A stretch of DNA of 64,000 nucleotides, taken from Lentilactobacillus otakiensis DSM 19908 = JCM 15040. Lineage in GTDB: Bacteria; Bacillota; Bacilli; Lactobacillales; Lactobacillaceae. The stretch lies in NCBI RefSeq assembly GCF_001434145.1, contig NZ_AZED01000020.1, positions 52,155 to 116,154 of the forward strand, read 5' to 3'. The notes beneath the pieces were generated by a model. It had not been told where the DNA came from and ran no database searches. It was given only the letters and a program-made list of their open reading frames with translations. How positions within the stretch are numbered: the first letter of the stretch is position 1; the number at the start of each line of letters is the position of its first letter. Shown here one piece after another: positions 45,711 through 54,965 of this stretch. The position numbers were made by a program, and so were the translations under genes.

Positions 45711-45720
45711 GTGTTAATCT
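45692..45720 (+). promoter_or_regulatory. argGH promoter
   Basis: TTGCAA and TAATCT are 17 bases apart, about 40 bases before argG. Confidence 0.65.
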
Positions 45721-45759
45721 CAATACATTGAATTTTTCAGAAGATAAGAGGGAATATAT

Positions 45760-47055
45760 ATGTCAGAAAATAATAAAGTAATTTTAGCGTATTCCGGTGG
45801 TCTTGATACTTCAGTTGCCATTGCCTGGTTGAACGACAAGGGTTATGACGTTGTTGCCTGCTGTATTAATGTTGGTGAAGGAAAAGATCTTGATTTCATT
45901 AAGCAAAAGGCACTCAACGTTGGCGCTGTTAAAGCATATGTCATTGATGCACTTGATGAATTTGCCGACAACTATGCTGCCGTGGCTTTGAAGGCCAATG
46001 CAATGTATGAAGGCTCATACCCATTGATCTCAGCTCTGTCACGTCCCTTGATTTCCAAGACTTTAGTCCAAATTGCCCATCAAGAGCATGCGGGTGCCGT
46101 TGCCCACGGTTGTACCGGTAAAGGAAATGATCAAGTTCGTTTTGAAGTTGCCATCCATGGTCTTGATCCTCAACTCGAAGTTTTAAGCCCAGTTCGTGAC
46201 TGGCACTGGTCCCGTGAACAAGAAATCGAATATGCGAAGGATCACAATATTCCAATTCCAATTGACTTGGACTCTCCATACTCAATTGACGCTAACATTT
46301 GGGGCCGTGCCAACGAAGCAGGAATCCTGGAAGATCCTTGGCAGAGTGCACCGGAAGATGCTTTTGCAATCACTAACCCAATTGAAAACACACCTGATAC
46401 CCCAACTGAAGTTGAAATTACTTTTGAAAAGGGAATTCCAACTGAATTGAACGGTAAAAAAATGAAGTTTTCTGATATTATTCAGGAATTAAATGAAACC
46501 GCCGGTGAAAATGGTGTCGGTCGTATCGACCATATTGAAAACCGTTTGGTTGGTATCAAATCTCGTGAAGTATATGAAGCACCTGCCGCAACTGTTTTGC
46601 TGAAAGCCCACAAAGAGCTTGAAGATTTGACCTTTGAACGTGACTTGGCTCACTTTAAGCCAACCGTTGAAAAACAATTGAGTGAGTTGGTTTATAATGC
46701 ACTCTGGTTCTCACCATTAATGGACGCAATTCAGGCGTTCATCGACAAATCACAAGAAGTCGTCAATGGTGTTATTAAGTTGCAATTATTCAAAGGCAAC
46801 GTCATGGTCCTTGGACGTAAATCAGATTCTTCACTTTACGACAAAGACTTGGCAACTTATACTTCATCTGATTCCTTTGATCAAGAAGCAGCTAAAGGGT
46901 TCATCAAACTTTGGGGCTTACCAACTCAGGTTTACCAACAAGTTGCCCTCAAGAATAAGAACTCACAATTTGTTAAAGCTGTCACTAAATCTCAATTAAA
47001 GGATAAAGTAACGGTTCATGAACAACATTCTGCACATACGGGAGCTAAGAAATAA
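45760..47055 (+). CDS. argG: Argininosuccinate synthase
   Basis: ArgG joins citrulline and aspartate with ATP to argininosuccinate. The protein of 431 residues has the PP-loop [11 protein letters not shown] near residue 9, [13 protein letters not shown] near 118, [12 protein letters not shown] near 175 and a C-terminal tail longer than the shortest homologues. It is followed directly by argH. No other arginine genes are present here, so the pair may turn imported or internally made citrulline into arginine. Control by ArgR is suggested by the upstream boxes. Confidence 0.96.
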   Translation: MSENNKVILAYSGGLDTSVAIAWLNDKGYDVVACCINVGEGKDLDFIKQKALNVGAVKAYVIDALDEFADNYAAVALKANAMYEGSYPLISALSRPLISKTLVQIAHQEHAGAVAHGCTGKGNDQVRFEVAIHGLDPQLEVLSPVRDWHWSREQEIEYAKDHNIPIPIDLDSPYSIDANIWGRANEAGILEDPWQSAPEDAFAITNPIENTPDTPTEVEITFEKGIPTELNGKKMKFSDIIQELNETAGENGVGRIDHIENRLVGIKSREVYEAPAATVLLKAHKELEDLTFERDLAHFKPTVEKQLSELVYNALWFSPLMDAIQAFIDKSQEVVNGVIKLQLFKGNVMVLGRKSDSSLYDKDLATYTSSDSFDQEAAKGFIKLWGLPTQVYQQVALKNKNSQFVKAVTKSQLKDKVTVHEQHSAHTGAKK

Positions 47056-48438
47056 ATGAGTACTAAGAAACTATGGGGTGGTCGGTTTCAGGAACAAGCA
47101 GCTGAATGGGTGGACCAGTTTGGGGCTTCGATTTCATTTGACCAGTTAATGGCCGATGAGGATATCGAGGGCTCACTTGCCCATGTTAAGATGTTGGGAC
47201 ATACCAAAATTTTGCCGATGGCGGATGTCGATCAGATTGTTGCCGGTTTAAATGGTTTGCGTGATGATCTGCATGCTGGTAAGTTGCATTTTACCGTTGA
47301 AAACGAAGATATTCATATGAATATTGAAGCTTTGTTGACCGATCGAATTGGACCGGTTGCCGGGAAATTGCACACGGCACGTTCTCGGAATGATCAGGTG
47401 GCCACAGACTTTCATTTGTACTTGAAGAATCGACTGCCACAAGTCATTGATGAAATCACCACTTTGCAAAAAACGCTGGTAGCCATGGCTGAAAAGAACA
47501 TTGAAACAATCATGCCGGGCTACACCCATTTGCAGCATGCGCAACCGATTTCCTATGGGCATTATCTGATGGCGTACTATCAGATGCTCAAGCGTGATAA
47601 GGAACGGTTCGAATTCAATATGAAGCATACTGATATTCTGCCATTGGGTGCGGCTGCACTGGCTGGAACAACTTTCCCGATTGACCGTGAATATACAGCG
47701 AAGGAATTGGGATTTGGCCAAGTTTATCCAAACTCACTGGATGCCGTTTCCGATCGGGACTTCGCCTTGGAATTTTTGAGCAATAGTTCAATCTTGATGA
47801 TGCACCTTTCCCGTTTCTGTGAAGAAATCAGTATGTGGGTCAGCCACGAGTTCAAATATCTTGAATTGAGTGACGCATACACAACTGGTAGTTCAATCAT
47901 GCCGCAGAAGAAGAATCCGGACATGGCTGAATTGATCCGTGGTAAATCCGGTCGAGTATACGGCCACCTAATCGGCTTGCTTTCAACGATGAAATCTCTG
48001 CCATTGGCGTATAATAAGGATCTTCAAGAGGATAAAGAGGGTACATTTGACACCGTCAAAACCTTGTTACCATCTTTGAAGGTGTTTAATGGGATGTTAA
48101 AGACTGCCAAGCCGAATGTTGAGCGAATGAAGCAGGCGACTGAAAATGATTTTTCAAATGCCACAGAATTAGCTGATTATTTGGCAACCAAGGGCATTCC
48201 ATTCCGTGAAGCTCATGGTATCGTCGGTAAATTGGTCTTAAAGGGCATAGAAACCCACCAGAACCTCCAAGACATGTCTTTAGAGGAACTACAGGCAGCT
48301 TCGCCTAAAATTGAAGAGGACGTCTATCACGACCTTAAATCAGAGGTTGCAGTTGAACGTCGTCATTCTTTAGGTGGAACTGGCTTCGATCAAGTCCGGC
48401 TGCAGATTAAGAATGCTAAGCAGGAACTTGGCGAGTAG
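47056..48438 (+). CDS. argH: Argininosuccinate lyase
   Basis: ArgH splits argininosuccinate into arginine and fumarate. The 460-residue fumarase-superfamily protein has LWGGRF at the start, [10 protein letters not shown] near 110, [10 protein letters not shown] near 155 and the family signature [12 protein letters not shown] near 277. The start codon follows the argG stop with no gap, and GGAG lies in the argG end. A terminator follows at 48482. Confidence 0.96.
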   Translation: MSTKKLWGGRFQEQAAEWVDQFGASISFDQLMADEDIEGSLAHVKMLGHTKILPMADVDQIVAGLNGLRDDLHAGKLHFTVENEDIHMNIEALLTDRIGPVAGKLHTARSRNDQVATDFHLYLKNRLPQVIDEITTLQKTLVAMAEKNIETIMPGYTHLQHAQPISYGHYLMAYYQMLKRDKERFEFNMKHTDILPLGAAALAGTTFPIDREYTAKELGFGQVYPNSLDAVSDRDFALEFLSNSSILMMHLSRFCEEISMWVSHEFKYLELSDAYTTGSSIMPQKKNPDMAELIRGKSGRVYGHLIGLLSTMKSLPLAYNKDLQEDKEGTFDTVKTLLPSLKVFNGMLKTAKPNVERMKQATENDFSNATELADYLATKGIPFREAHGIVGKLVLKGIETHQNLQDMSLEELQAASPKIEEDVYHDLKSEVAVERRHSLGGTGFDQVRLQIKNAKQELGE

Positions 48439-48481
48439 TTGGTTCACTTAACTTTGATATATGTATTTTCTGATAATTTAA

Positions 48482-48517
48482 AACGAGGTCTTGCCGTTTG
48501 GCAGGACCTCGTTTTTT
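48482..48517 (+). terminator. argGH terminator
   Basis: AACGAGGTCTTGCC pairs with GGCAGGACCTCGTT, with one G-U, followed by six T. Confidence 0.88.
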
Positions 48518-48543
48518 GGTTGGTGGTTGTTTGAATGTTATTT

Positions 48544-48708
48544 AGTGGAAACGTGTTTCGACGGCCGGCTGAAAGCCTGCCTAGCCTACTTGGCGACGAC
48601 CCAGCGCCCTACTGCATAAGCAAGAAAGTCCACTAATGAACACAAGCCGTTCATCATTGGACTTTCTTGCTTATGCTCCGGGCCCTAACCGGGTCTCGTC
48701 ACACTCTA
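48544..48708 (-). repeat. Gene-end hairpin, copy F (tandem with G)
   Basis: On the minus strand it starts TAGAGTGTGACGAG and ends CGTTTCCACTA. The main arms are 48614-48641 and 48649-48676, 28 positions with 26 Watson-Crick pairs, one G-U and one A-G around a 7-base loop. It shares the GGAG/CAGTA internal loop and a GGGCCC outer stem with copy D. It lies downstream of copy G. Confidence 0.75.
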
Positions 48709-48832
48709 AACGTGTTCCGACGGGCCTGGCCCCTACTGTGTAAGCTAAAGGGCTCAACGATGAACAAAAATCGTTCACCATTGAACCCTTTAGCTTACAC
48801 TCCGGGGACACCCAGCCCTTGTCACACTCTGA
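48709..48832 (-). repeat. Gene-end hairpin, copy G
   Basis: It begins 2 bases after the stop codon of the small minus-strand gene (AGAGTGTGACAAGGG). Arms 48738-48765 and 48773-48800 give 28 positions: 25 Watson-Crick pairs and three G-U pairs, all three valid only in the minus-strand RNA. The loop is GATTTTT in that sense. The remaining bases between 48518 and 48543 contain nothing notable. Confidence 0.75.
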
Positions 48833-49003
48833 CTAGAACCATCTCTTCTTCTTTTCCGGTTTCTCTTCATTCTTGCGTTTTTTATCTTTATCTTTTTTAT
48901 CGTGTTTTAAAAACTTGTCACGTTTTTTATCTTCCGGATCCATTTCGGCGAACTTGCCGAAGATGGCGTCCATGTCGTTTTGGCGATTGACCTTTAATGC
49001 CAT
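48833..49003 (-). CDS. Small lysine-rich protein, 56 residues
   Basis: The frame from ATG 49003 to TAG 48833 encodes MALKVNRQNDMDAIFGKFAE followed by a very lysine/aspartate-rich tail ending KKKRWF. AAGGAG lies 10 bases upstream. The N-terminal pattern with a highly charged tail resembles the SPJ_0845-type small proteins of streptococci and lactobacilli as I remember them; the function is unknown. The gene stop is followed almost at once by gene-end hairpin G. The charged tail may be disordered and bind nucleic acid, but that is inference. Confidence 0.7.
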   Translation of the reverse strand: MALKVNRQNDMDAIFGKFAEMDPEDKKRDKFLKHDKKDKDKKRKNEEKPEKKKRWF

Positions 49004-49087
49004 TGAGATTCATCTCCTTACCCTTTTACGAGATAACTATATCAAATATTGCCCGGAAAGTCACACTTATTGGTTAGAAGCTAAATT

Positions 49088-49118
49088 TTGATGTATATTT
49101 GCATGAATACTGTATAAT
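49088..49118 (+). promoter_or_regulatory. Candidate glnPH promoter
   Basis: Consensus TATAAT (49113-49118) with TTGATG 19 bases upstream, a long spacer. GCATGAATA inside the spacer resembles part of an ARG box. Confidence 0.4.
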
Positions 49119-49202
49119 ATTAGCTTATTTGATATTTTTATTGCATAAATTATATTTTTGGTGTAGTGTATTGGTTATTATAATTTTGGAAGAGGGAAAG
49201 TC

Positions 49203-50672
49203 ATGAAGAAGAATTTAAAAGCAATTATTCAAATCATTATTATGACCGTTGCCATGTTTGCTTTAACAGCAGTCTCCGCCACCCACGTTTCTGCGGCGGA
49301 CACTTCACTACAGCGGGTTAAGCAACGGGGTGAACTGATTATGGTTACCAGTCCCGACTATCCGCCATACGAATTCCAAGTGAATAAAAATGGCAAAGAT
49401 CATATTGTCGGAATGGATATTGACGTTGCCAAGAAGGTTGCCAAAGATCTCCACGTTAAATTGGTGATTAAGAGTATGAATTTCGATTCATTACTCGTTG
49501 CGATTCAAACTGGTAAAGCCGACATGGCGATTGGCGGGATTAACCCAACCGCAGCTCGTCGACAAAGTGTTGATTTTTCAAAGATTTATTATACTGGTGG
49601 TCAAAGCTTCTTGATTAACTCCAGCGATGTTAATAAATATAAAAGCGCAAAAAATCTGAAAGGCGCCAAAATTGGTGCACAAACCGGTACCTTGCAGTAT
49701 GGGTTGGCCAAGAAGAAAATTCCTGATGCCACTGTGAAAGGAATGGACAAATCCACCGATCTGGTGCTTGCATTGAAGACTCATAAGATTGATGCACTCG
49801 GGATTGAAAAGCCAAGTGCGGAAGCTTATGTAAAAAACGATCCAAGCTTAAAGATGATTTCATCAGGATATAGCCTGAACAAAAACGAGACCGGTGCCGC
49901 CATTGCCTTCAAGAAGGGCTCAAATAGTCTGGTCAATGCCGTTAATAAGTCAATTGACCAAATTCAAAAGAAAAACTTGACTGACCAGTATTTGGCGAGC
50001 GCCGGTAAGTACATGAAGGTTAATACCGTCAATACGTCGATGTTCCATTATTGGAAGTACTTTGCCAAAGGTGTTGAATACACGATCTTGATTTCGATTG
50101 TTTCAACATTCTTTGGAGTTCTAATTGGTGTCATCTTGGCATTGATGCGTTTCTCCAAGCAAAAATGGCTCAGAGGTTTGGCAATCAGTTATACCGAATT
50201 TATTCGAGGAACACCATTGATGGTTCAAGTACTATTTGTTTACTTTGGGATTGGCGTGGTCGTTAACATTCCAGCGTTGATTTCAGGGATGATTGCCGTG
50301 TCGCTGAATAGTGGTGCTTATGTTGCCGAAATTATTCGTGGTGGGATTAATTCCGTTGCGAAAGGGCAAACTGAAGCAGCTGCCAGTCTGGGCTTGTCAA
50401 AAGGTGACTTGATGCGGTTTGTTATTTTACCGCAAGCATTCAAGAACATCTGGCCAGCTTTGGGTAATGAATTTATTTCTTTGATTAAGGAAAGTTCAAT
50501 TGTCTCAATCATCGGAGTCACCGACTTGATTTACCAGTTGAACATCGTCCGTGCAGATACCTACCGTGGAGTCATGCCGATTTTCGTTGCCATGCTGTTG
50601 TACTTTATCATGACCTTTGCATTGACCAGGGTCTTGAATCACTTTGAAGGGAAGATGAAACATGCAGGATAA
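49203..50672 (+). CDS. glnP: Amino-acid ABC transporter, fused substrate-binding and permease protein
   Basis: The 489-residue fusion has a signal peptide (to about residue 32, AAVSA-like end VSAAD). A periplasmic-binding-type domain (about 35-265, with [11 protein letters not shown] and [12 protein letters not shown]) is followed by a HisM-type permease domain (about 275-489, with [15 protein letters not shown] and the [13 protein letters not shown] coupling loop). Such GlnPH proteins import glutamine, glutamate, asparagine or arginine. The specificity is not readable. GAGGGAAAG precedes ATG 49203. The ATPase gene overlaps the end. Confidence 0.92.
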   Translation: MKKNLKAIIQIIIMTVAMFALTAVSATHVSAADTSLQRVKQRGELIMVTSPDYPPYEFQVNKNGKDHIVGMDIDVAKKVAKDLHVKLVIKSMNFDSLLVAIQTGKADMAIGGINPTAARRQSVDFSKIYYTGGQSFLINSSDVNKYKSAKNLKGAKIGAQTGTLQYGLAKKKIPDATVKGMDKSTDLVLALKTHKIDALGIEKPSAEAYVKNDPSLKMISSGYSLNKNETGAAIAFKKGSNSLVNAVNKSIDQIQKKNLTDQYLASAGKYMKVNTVNTSMFHYWKYFAKGVEYTILISIVSTFFGVLIGVILALMRFSKQKWLRGLAISYTEFIRGTPLMVQVLFVYFGIGVVVNIPALISGMIAVSLNSGAYVAEIIRGGINSVAKGQTEAAASLGLSKGDLMRFVILPQAFKNIWPALGNEFISLIKESSIVSIIGVTDLIYQLNIVRADTYRGVMPIFVAMLLYFIMTFALTRVLNHFEGKMKHAG

Positions 50673-51411
50673 AAAAGTTCTTGAAGTGAATCATTTAAGT
50701 AAAAAATTTGGAAACAATGAAATCCTCAAAGATATTAACGGTACCGTCAAATCCGGAGAAGTGATTTGTGTAATTGGCCCATCCGGAGCTGGGAAAAGTA
50801 CTTTCTTGCGCTGTTTGAACTTGCTTGAAAAGCCAACTTCCGGCGAAGTCAAATTTGACGGCACAGATCTGACACACGTTGATGAAAAACAATTAATCAA
50901 TTTGCGTGAACGAATGGGAATGGTTTTTCAAAGTTTCAACCTTTTTCCAAATATGACTGTGATTGACAACCTTAAGTTGGCTCCAATCCGAGTGAAGCAC
51001 ATGAAAGACGACGAAGCTCAAAAGGTTGCCATGCATCTGTTGGACCGGGTGGGATTGGCAGAAAAGGCAAATGCATATCCCAGCAGCCTATCCGGTGGTC
51101 AACAGCAACGGGTGGCCATTGCCAGAGCGTTGGCGATGAATCCGGAAGTGATGTTATTCGATGAGCCAACCAGTGCGCTGGATCCTGAAATGGTTGGTGA
51201 AGTTCTGGAAGTTATGAACGAACTGGCCAAAGAGGGAATGACCATGGTGGTCGTTACTCACGAAATGGGCTTTGCCAAGGAAGTCGCTGATGAGGTCTGG
51301 TTCATGGCCGATGGCTATATTTTGGAACGAAACAAACCAGTAGAGTTATTTGATCATCCACAAAACGAACGGGCAAAAGATTTTATTGGTAAGATTATTC
51401 AAAACGTGTAA
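50662..51411 (+). CDS. glnQ: Amino-acid ABC transporter ATP-binding protein
   Basis: The 249-residue ATPase powers the GlnPH permease. It has Walker [10 protein letters not shown] near residue 36, the Q-loop [10 protein letters not shown], the signature LSGGQQQR, Walker [15 protein letters not shown], and the switch histidine in VVTHEMGFA. It overlaps glnPH by 11 bases, with GAAGGGAAG upstream, so the two are co-translated. A small hairpin follows the stop. Confidence 0.95.
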   Translation: MQDKKVLEVNHLSKKFGNNEILKDINGTVKSGEVICVIGPSGAGKSTFLRCLNLLEKPTSGEVKFDGTDLTHVDEKQLINLRERMGMVFQSFNLFPNMTVIDNLKLAPIRVKHMKDDEAQKVAMHLLDRVGLAEKANAYPSSLSGGQQQRVAIARALAMNPEVMLFDEPTSALDPEMVGEVLEVMNELAKEGMTMVVVTHEMGFAKEVADEVWFMADGYILERNKPVELFDHPQNERAKDFIGKIIQNV

Positions 51412-51434
51412 TTGTTTGATGAAATCTGCCTGGC

Positions 51435-51480
51435 ATCTGGCAGCAAACTAAATCTCTTAATGAAGAACGTTCTTGTTCTT
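51435..51480 (+). repeat. Gene-end hairpin, variant H
   Basis: AAATCTCTTAATGAAGAAC pairs with the downstream arm over 19 positions, with two G-U pairs in the plus-strand RNA and loop GTTCTT. The tip GAAC-GTTCTT-GTTC matches copy D, but the AGTGTGCGAC start is absent. It lies about 20 bases after glnQ and may contribute to ending that transcript. Confidence 0.5.
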
Positions 51481-51551
51481 CGTTAAGGGATTTTGTCGTA
51501 TATGGTGTACGTTACTAAACCGCTATAAGCAAAGCAACATCAGCTGATTTC

Positions 51552-51567
51552 CAGGAAATTTTTCCTG
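51552..51567. other. Palindrome upstream of uvrC
   Basis: CAGGAAA-TT-TTTCCTG is a perfect inverted repeat 23 bases upstream of the uvrC -35. No function is assigned. Confidence 0.3.
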
Positions 51568-51589
51568 TCTGACCTCCAGGACGCTTCAG

Positions 51590-51618
51590 TTGAACCAAAC
51601 ATATATTCGATGTATACT
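51590..51618 (+). promoter_or_regulatory. uvrC promoter
   Basis: TTGAAC and TATACT with a 17-base spacer. The -10 contains the ATG at 51610, so translation must start downstream at TTG 51652. Confidence 0.7.
51596..51609. promoter_or_regulatory. LexA/DinR-box-like site in the uvrC promoter
   Basis: CAAACATATATTCG matches 12 of 14 positions of the Gram-positive SOS box CGAACRNRYGTTCG. It sits exactly between the -35 and -10, where a bound LexA would block initiation. Confidence 0.5.
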
Positions 51619-51651
51619 TTTAAGATGAATATCGCGAAAGGAGTGAGTTTT

Positions 51652-53484
51652 TTGGCGAGTGAATACATCGAACATAAGTTGGCCTTATTACCGGATATGC
51701 CTGGTTGTTACCTGATGAAGGACATCAACGGCAAGATTATTTATGTTGGTAAAGCCAAGAACTTAAAGAACCGAGTTCGTTCTTACTTCAAAAGTAGTCA
51801 TGAAGGCAAAACGGCTCGGTTGGTCTCCGAAATTGCTGATTTTGAATACATTGTTGTTTCCAGTGATAAGGAATCGTTTTTACTTGAAATCACATTAATT
51901 CAAAAGCATCGACCATATTTCAATATCAAATTAAAACAGGGAAACGGTGGCTATCCGTACATTAAGATTACCAATGAACGGGATCCCCAAATTAAAATCG
52001 TCAATACGTTACTTAAAGATGGCGGTTTTTATTTTGGTCCTTATCCAAATGTCTATGCTGCCGAAGAGACCGTCAACTTCTTGCAAAAGGTTTATCCTTT
52101 AAGACGTTGCAACGGCTTTCAAAACCGACCGTGTTTGTACTATCATATGGGCCAATGTTTGGGTGCCTGCTTTAAAGTGGTCCCAGAGGAAACCTATGCC
52201 AAGCAAATTAAGCGGATTAAATCATTTCTGAATGGGAATGTTTCCCACGCAAAGCAAATGCTGACAAGTAGGATGGAGAAGGCCGCATCCAAGATGGAAT
52301 ATGAGCGGGCCGCAGAAATTCGTGACTTAATTAAGTACATCGAAATTACGGTTGAAAAGCAAAAGATTATTTCAAACGACAACACCCCACGGGATATTTT
52401 TAACTATTATATGGATAAGGGTTGGCTGTCAATTCAGGTCTTCTTCATTCGACAATCTCGATTGATGAAACGTGAAAAACGTCTTTTTCCAATTATCGAT
52501 GATCCAGAAGAGGAAATGGTCAGTTTTATTTCCCAATTTTATAAACAGAAAAACCAAATCCTACCAAAAGAAATATTAGTGCCAAACACATTGCCAACCG
52601 ATGTGATTAGTCACGTCGTTGAGGATGTCCCCGTTAGAACGCCACAGAGAGGCCAGAAACGCGATTTGCTGGAGATGGCGGGTAAGAACGCCCAAATGGT
52701 CTTGGAGGAGAAATTCCGCCTGTTAGAGCTTGATGAGAGCAAGACAACTGGGGCTATGAAAGAACTAACCGATGCCATGGGAATTGCACCAGGTCACAAA
52801 ATTGAGGCTTTCGACCACTCTCACATTCAAGGAGCCGATCTAGTTTCTGCGATGGTCGTATTTGTTGATGGTCAACCCAACAAAAATTTATATCGAAAAT
52901 ATAAATTACGAACAGTCGATCATGCTGATGAAGCAGCCAGCACCAAGGAAGTGATTCGCCGACGGTACACCCGTTTACTCAAGGAACACGCTGAAATGCC
53001 TGACCTCATCTTGATGGATGGTGGTGTCATTCAGATGAATGCCGTTAAGGATGTTTTGGTCAATGAACTTGGACTCAATATTCCGGTTGGTGGAATGGTT
53101 AAGAACACGCATCACCAAACTGCCGATCTGTTATTTGGCGATAATGATACGCCGCTTCAACTGGATCCAAAGAGTCAGGGGTTTTACTTATTGCAGCGAA
53201 TTCAAGATGAAGTCCATCGATTTGCGATTACCTATCATCATAAAGTTCATACCAAGAATTCATTGAGTTCAAGATTGGATTCTATTTCTGGGGTAGGACC
53301 GAAGACGAGAAATAAATTACTTCGCAAGTTTGGGTCATTGAAGAAAATTTCGAATGCACCAATTGAGGATCTTCGCAAACTGGGAATTTCGGAAACTGTA
53401 GCGCAAACCATTAAGTTCTCGTTAAGCAAGATTGACGAAGAGCGAAAAGTTACCAACTATCAAGATAAGAAACTGACTCATTAA
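51652..53484 (+). CDS. uvrC: UvrABC excinuclease subunit C
   Basis: UvrC makes both incisions in nucleotide excision repair. The 610-residue protein has an N-terminal GIY-YIG nuclease domain (MPGCYLMKD and IIYVGKAKNLKNRVRSYF), a UvrB-interacting UVR motif (MEYERAAEIRDLI near 232), the C-terminal RNase H-like nuclease (AFDHSHIQGADLVSAMVVF) and tandem helix-hairpin-helix (SISGVGPKTRNKLL). TTG 51652 is 8 bases after AAGGAG, and the upstream ATG is inside the -10 box. Confidence 0.95.
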   Translation: MASEYIEHKLALLPDMPGCYLMKDINGKIIYVGKAKNLKNRVRSYFKSSHEGKTARLVSEIADFEYIVVSSDKESFLLEITLIQKHRPYFNIKLKQGNGGYPYIKITNERDPQIKIVNTLLKDGGFYFGPYPNVYAAEETVNFLQKVYPLRRCNGFQNRPCLYYHMGQCLGACFKVVPEETYAKQIKRIKSFLNGNVSHAKQMLTSRMEKAASKMEYERAAEIRDLIKYIEITVEKQKIISNDNTPRDIFNYYMDKGWLSIQVFFIRQSRLMKREKRLFPIIDDPEEEMVSFISQFYKQKNQILPKEILVPNTLPTDVISHVVEDVPVRTPQRGQKRDLLEMAGKNAQMVLEEKFRLLELDESKTTGAMKELTDAMGIAPGHKIEAFDHSHIQGADLVSAMVVFVDGQPNKNLYRKYKLRTVDHADEAASTKEVIRRRYTRLLKEHAEMPDLILMDGGVIQMNAVKDVLVNELGLNIPVGGMVKNTHHQTADLLFGDNDTPLQLDPKSQGFYLLQRIQDEVHRFAITYHHKVHTKNSLSSRLDSISGVGPKTRNKLLRKFGSLKKISNAPIEDLRKLGISETVAQTIKFSLSKIDEERKVTNYQDKKLTH

Positions 53485-53518
53485 ATGGTTAATTATTGTT
53501 TTCATTTTCAAGATTATT

Positions 53519-53547
53519 TTGACCTGGTGTGCGAAACTCGGTATACT
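53519..53547 (+). promoter_or_regulatory. obgE promoter
   Basis: TTGACC and TATACT with a 17-base spacer, about 65 bases upstream of obgE. Confidence 0.7.
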
Positions 53548-53612
53548 GCTAGAGTATTAAACACGTAACTAACGACTGAGGATTAATTAGAATTAATTAA
53601 AATGGTGATAAG

Positions 53613-54920
53613 ATGTTTGTTGATCAAGTAAAAATTAATGTAAAAGCCGGAAACGGCGGAAACGGAATGGTTGCATTCCGACGTGAAAAGTATGTCCCAA
53701 ATGGTGGACCGGCCGGTGGTGATGGTGGCCGTGGCGGAAACGTCATTTTTAAGGTCGACTCAGGGATGAACACACTGATGGACTTTCGATATCATCGAAA
53801 ATTCAAAGCCAAGAACGGTGGTAATGGTGCCAACAAATCAATGACTGGCCGTAGTGCTGAGGACTTGGTGATTCCCGTTCCAGAAGGGACAACAGTTACG
53901 AACACTGACACTGGCGAAATTGTTGGTGACTTGGTCAAGCCTGACCAAGAGTTGGTCGTTGCCAAAGCTGGTCGTGGGGGCCGTGGTAATATTCACTTTG
54001 CCAGCCCCACTAATCCTGCTCCTGAGATTGCTGAAAATGGCGAGCCTGGACAGGAAATTTCACTTAGTCTTGAATTAAAGGTATTGGCTGACGTTGGATT
54101 GGTTGGATTTCCTTCAGCGGGAAAGTCGACTTTGTTGTCCGTCATCACCAGTGCCAAGCCTAAAATTGCCGGGTATCATTTCACAACTTTGGTGCCTAAT
54201 TTGGGCATGGTTCGGTTGGATGACGGCCGAGATTTTGCGGTCGCTGATTTACCCGGATTAGTTGAGGGGGCTTCAAATGGCGTTGGACTGGGATTCCAGT
54301 TTCTTCGCCATGTTGAGAGAACTCGTGTGATTCTTCATTTGGTGGATATGTCCGGTCTTGAAGGACGTAATCCATTTGAGGATTATTTGGCAATCAACAA
54401 AGAGTTAAAACAATACGATGAGCGGATTTTGAAACGACCACAGATCGTTGTGGCGACTAAGATGGACTTACCCGATTCAGAAGATAATCTGCAGGAATTC
54501 AGAAGTCAATTGGACGAACATGTAGCTGCTGGTGAGCATAAGCCAGAAATCTTCCCAATCTCTTCAGTTACCCATACAGGTTTAACAGAACTAATTCGAA
54601 AAACCGCGGACTTGCTTGATACAACTAAGCTTTCTGATATGGAAAAACCGGAGGATAATTCTACCAAGGAATATGAATACAAGCCTGCAGAGTCAAGCGA
54701 CTTCCATATTGAATACGATAAAGAATATGAATCATGGGTCATTTCCGGTGAGAAGATTGAAAAATTGTTTAAGATGACTGATACGGAACATGATCAGAGC
54801 ATGCTAAGATTTGCACGACAAATGCATGGAATGGGAATTGACGACGCTTTACGCAAAGCGGGCGCCAAAGATGGGGATACCGTTACGATCCTGGACTTCT
54901 CATTCACATACGTTGAATAG
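53613..54920 (+). CDS. obgE: GTPase ObgE/CgtA
   Basis: ObgE is an essential GTPase for 50S assembly and stress signalling. The 435-residue protein has the glycine-rich Obg fold ([29 protein letters not shown]), then the G domain with [21 protein letters not shown] and TKMDLPD. A C-terminal OCT domain ([20 protein letters not shown] onward) completes it. A short SD-like GGTGATAAG precedes ATG 53613. Confidence 0.95.
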   Translation: MFVDQVKINVKAGNGGNGMVAFRREKYVPNGGPAGGDGGRGGNVIFKVDSGMNTLMDFRYHRKFKAKNGGNGANKSMTGRSAEDLVIPVPEGTTVTNTDTGEIVGDLVKPDQELVVAKAGRGGRGNIHFASPTNPAPEIAENGEPGQEISLSLELKVLADVGLVGFPSAGKSTLLSVITSAKPKIAGYHFTTLVPNLGMVRLDDGRDFAVADLPGLVEGASNGVGLGFQFLRHVERTRVILHLVDMSGLEGRNPFEDYLAINKELKQYDERILKRPQIVVATKMDLPDSEDNLQEFRSQLDEHVAAGEHKPEIFPISSVTHTGLTELIRKTADLLDTTKLSDMEKPEDNSTKEYEYKPAESSDFHIEYDKEYESWVISGEKIEKLFKMTDTEHDQSMLRFARQMHGMGIDDALRKAGAKDGDTVTILDFSFTYVE

Positions 54921-54965
54921 TTTTATTGGGGATTCACAAATTCATATAGGGCAGGGAATATTTCA

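Noticed and set aside
48667..48990. A 107-codon plus-strand frame across the F/G hairpins
   Set aside because: It crosses both hairpins, has no SD and lies antisense to the better supported 56-residue minus-strand gene.
51610..51651. ATG 51610 as the uvrC start
   Set aside because: It lies within the -10 box of the promoter and lacks an SD; TTG 51652 has a strong SD at 8 bases.
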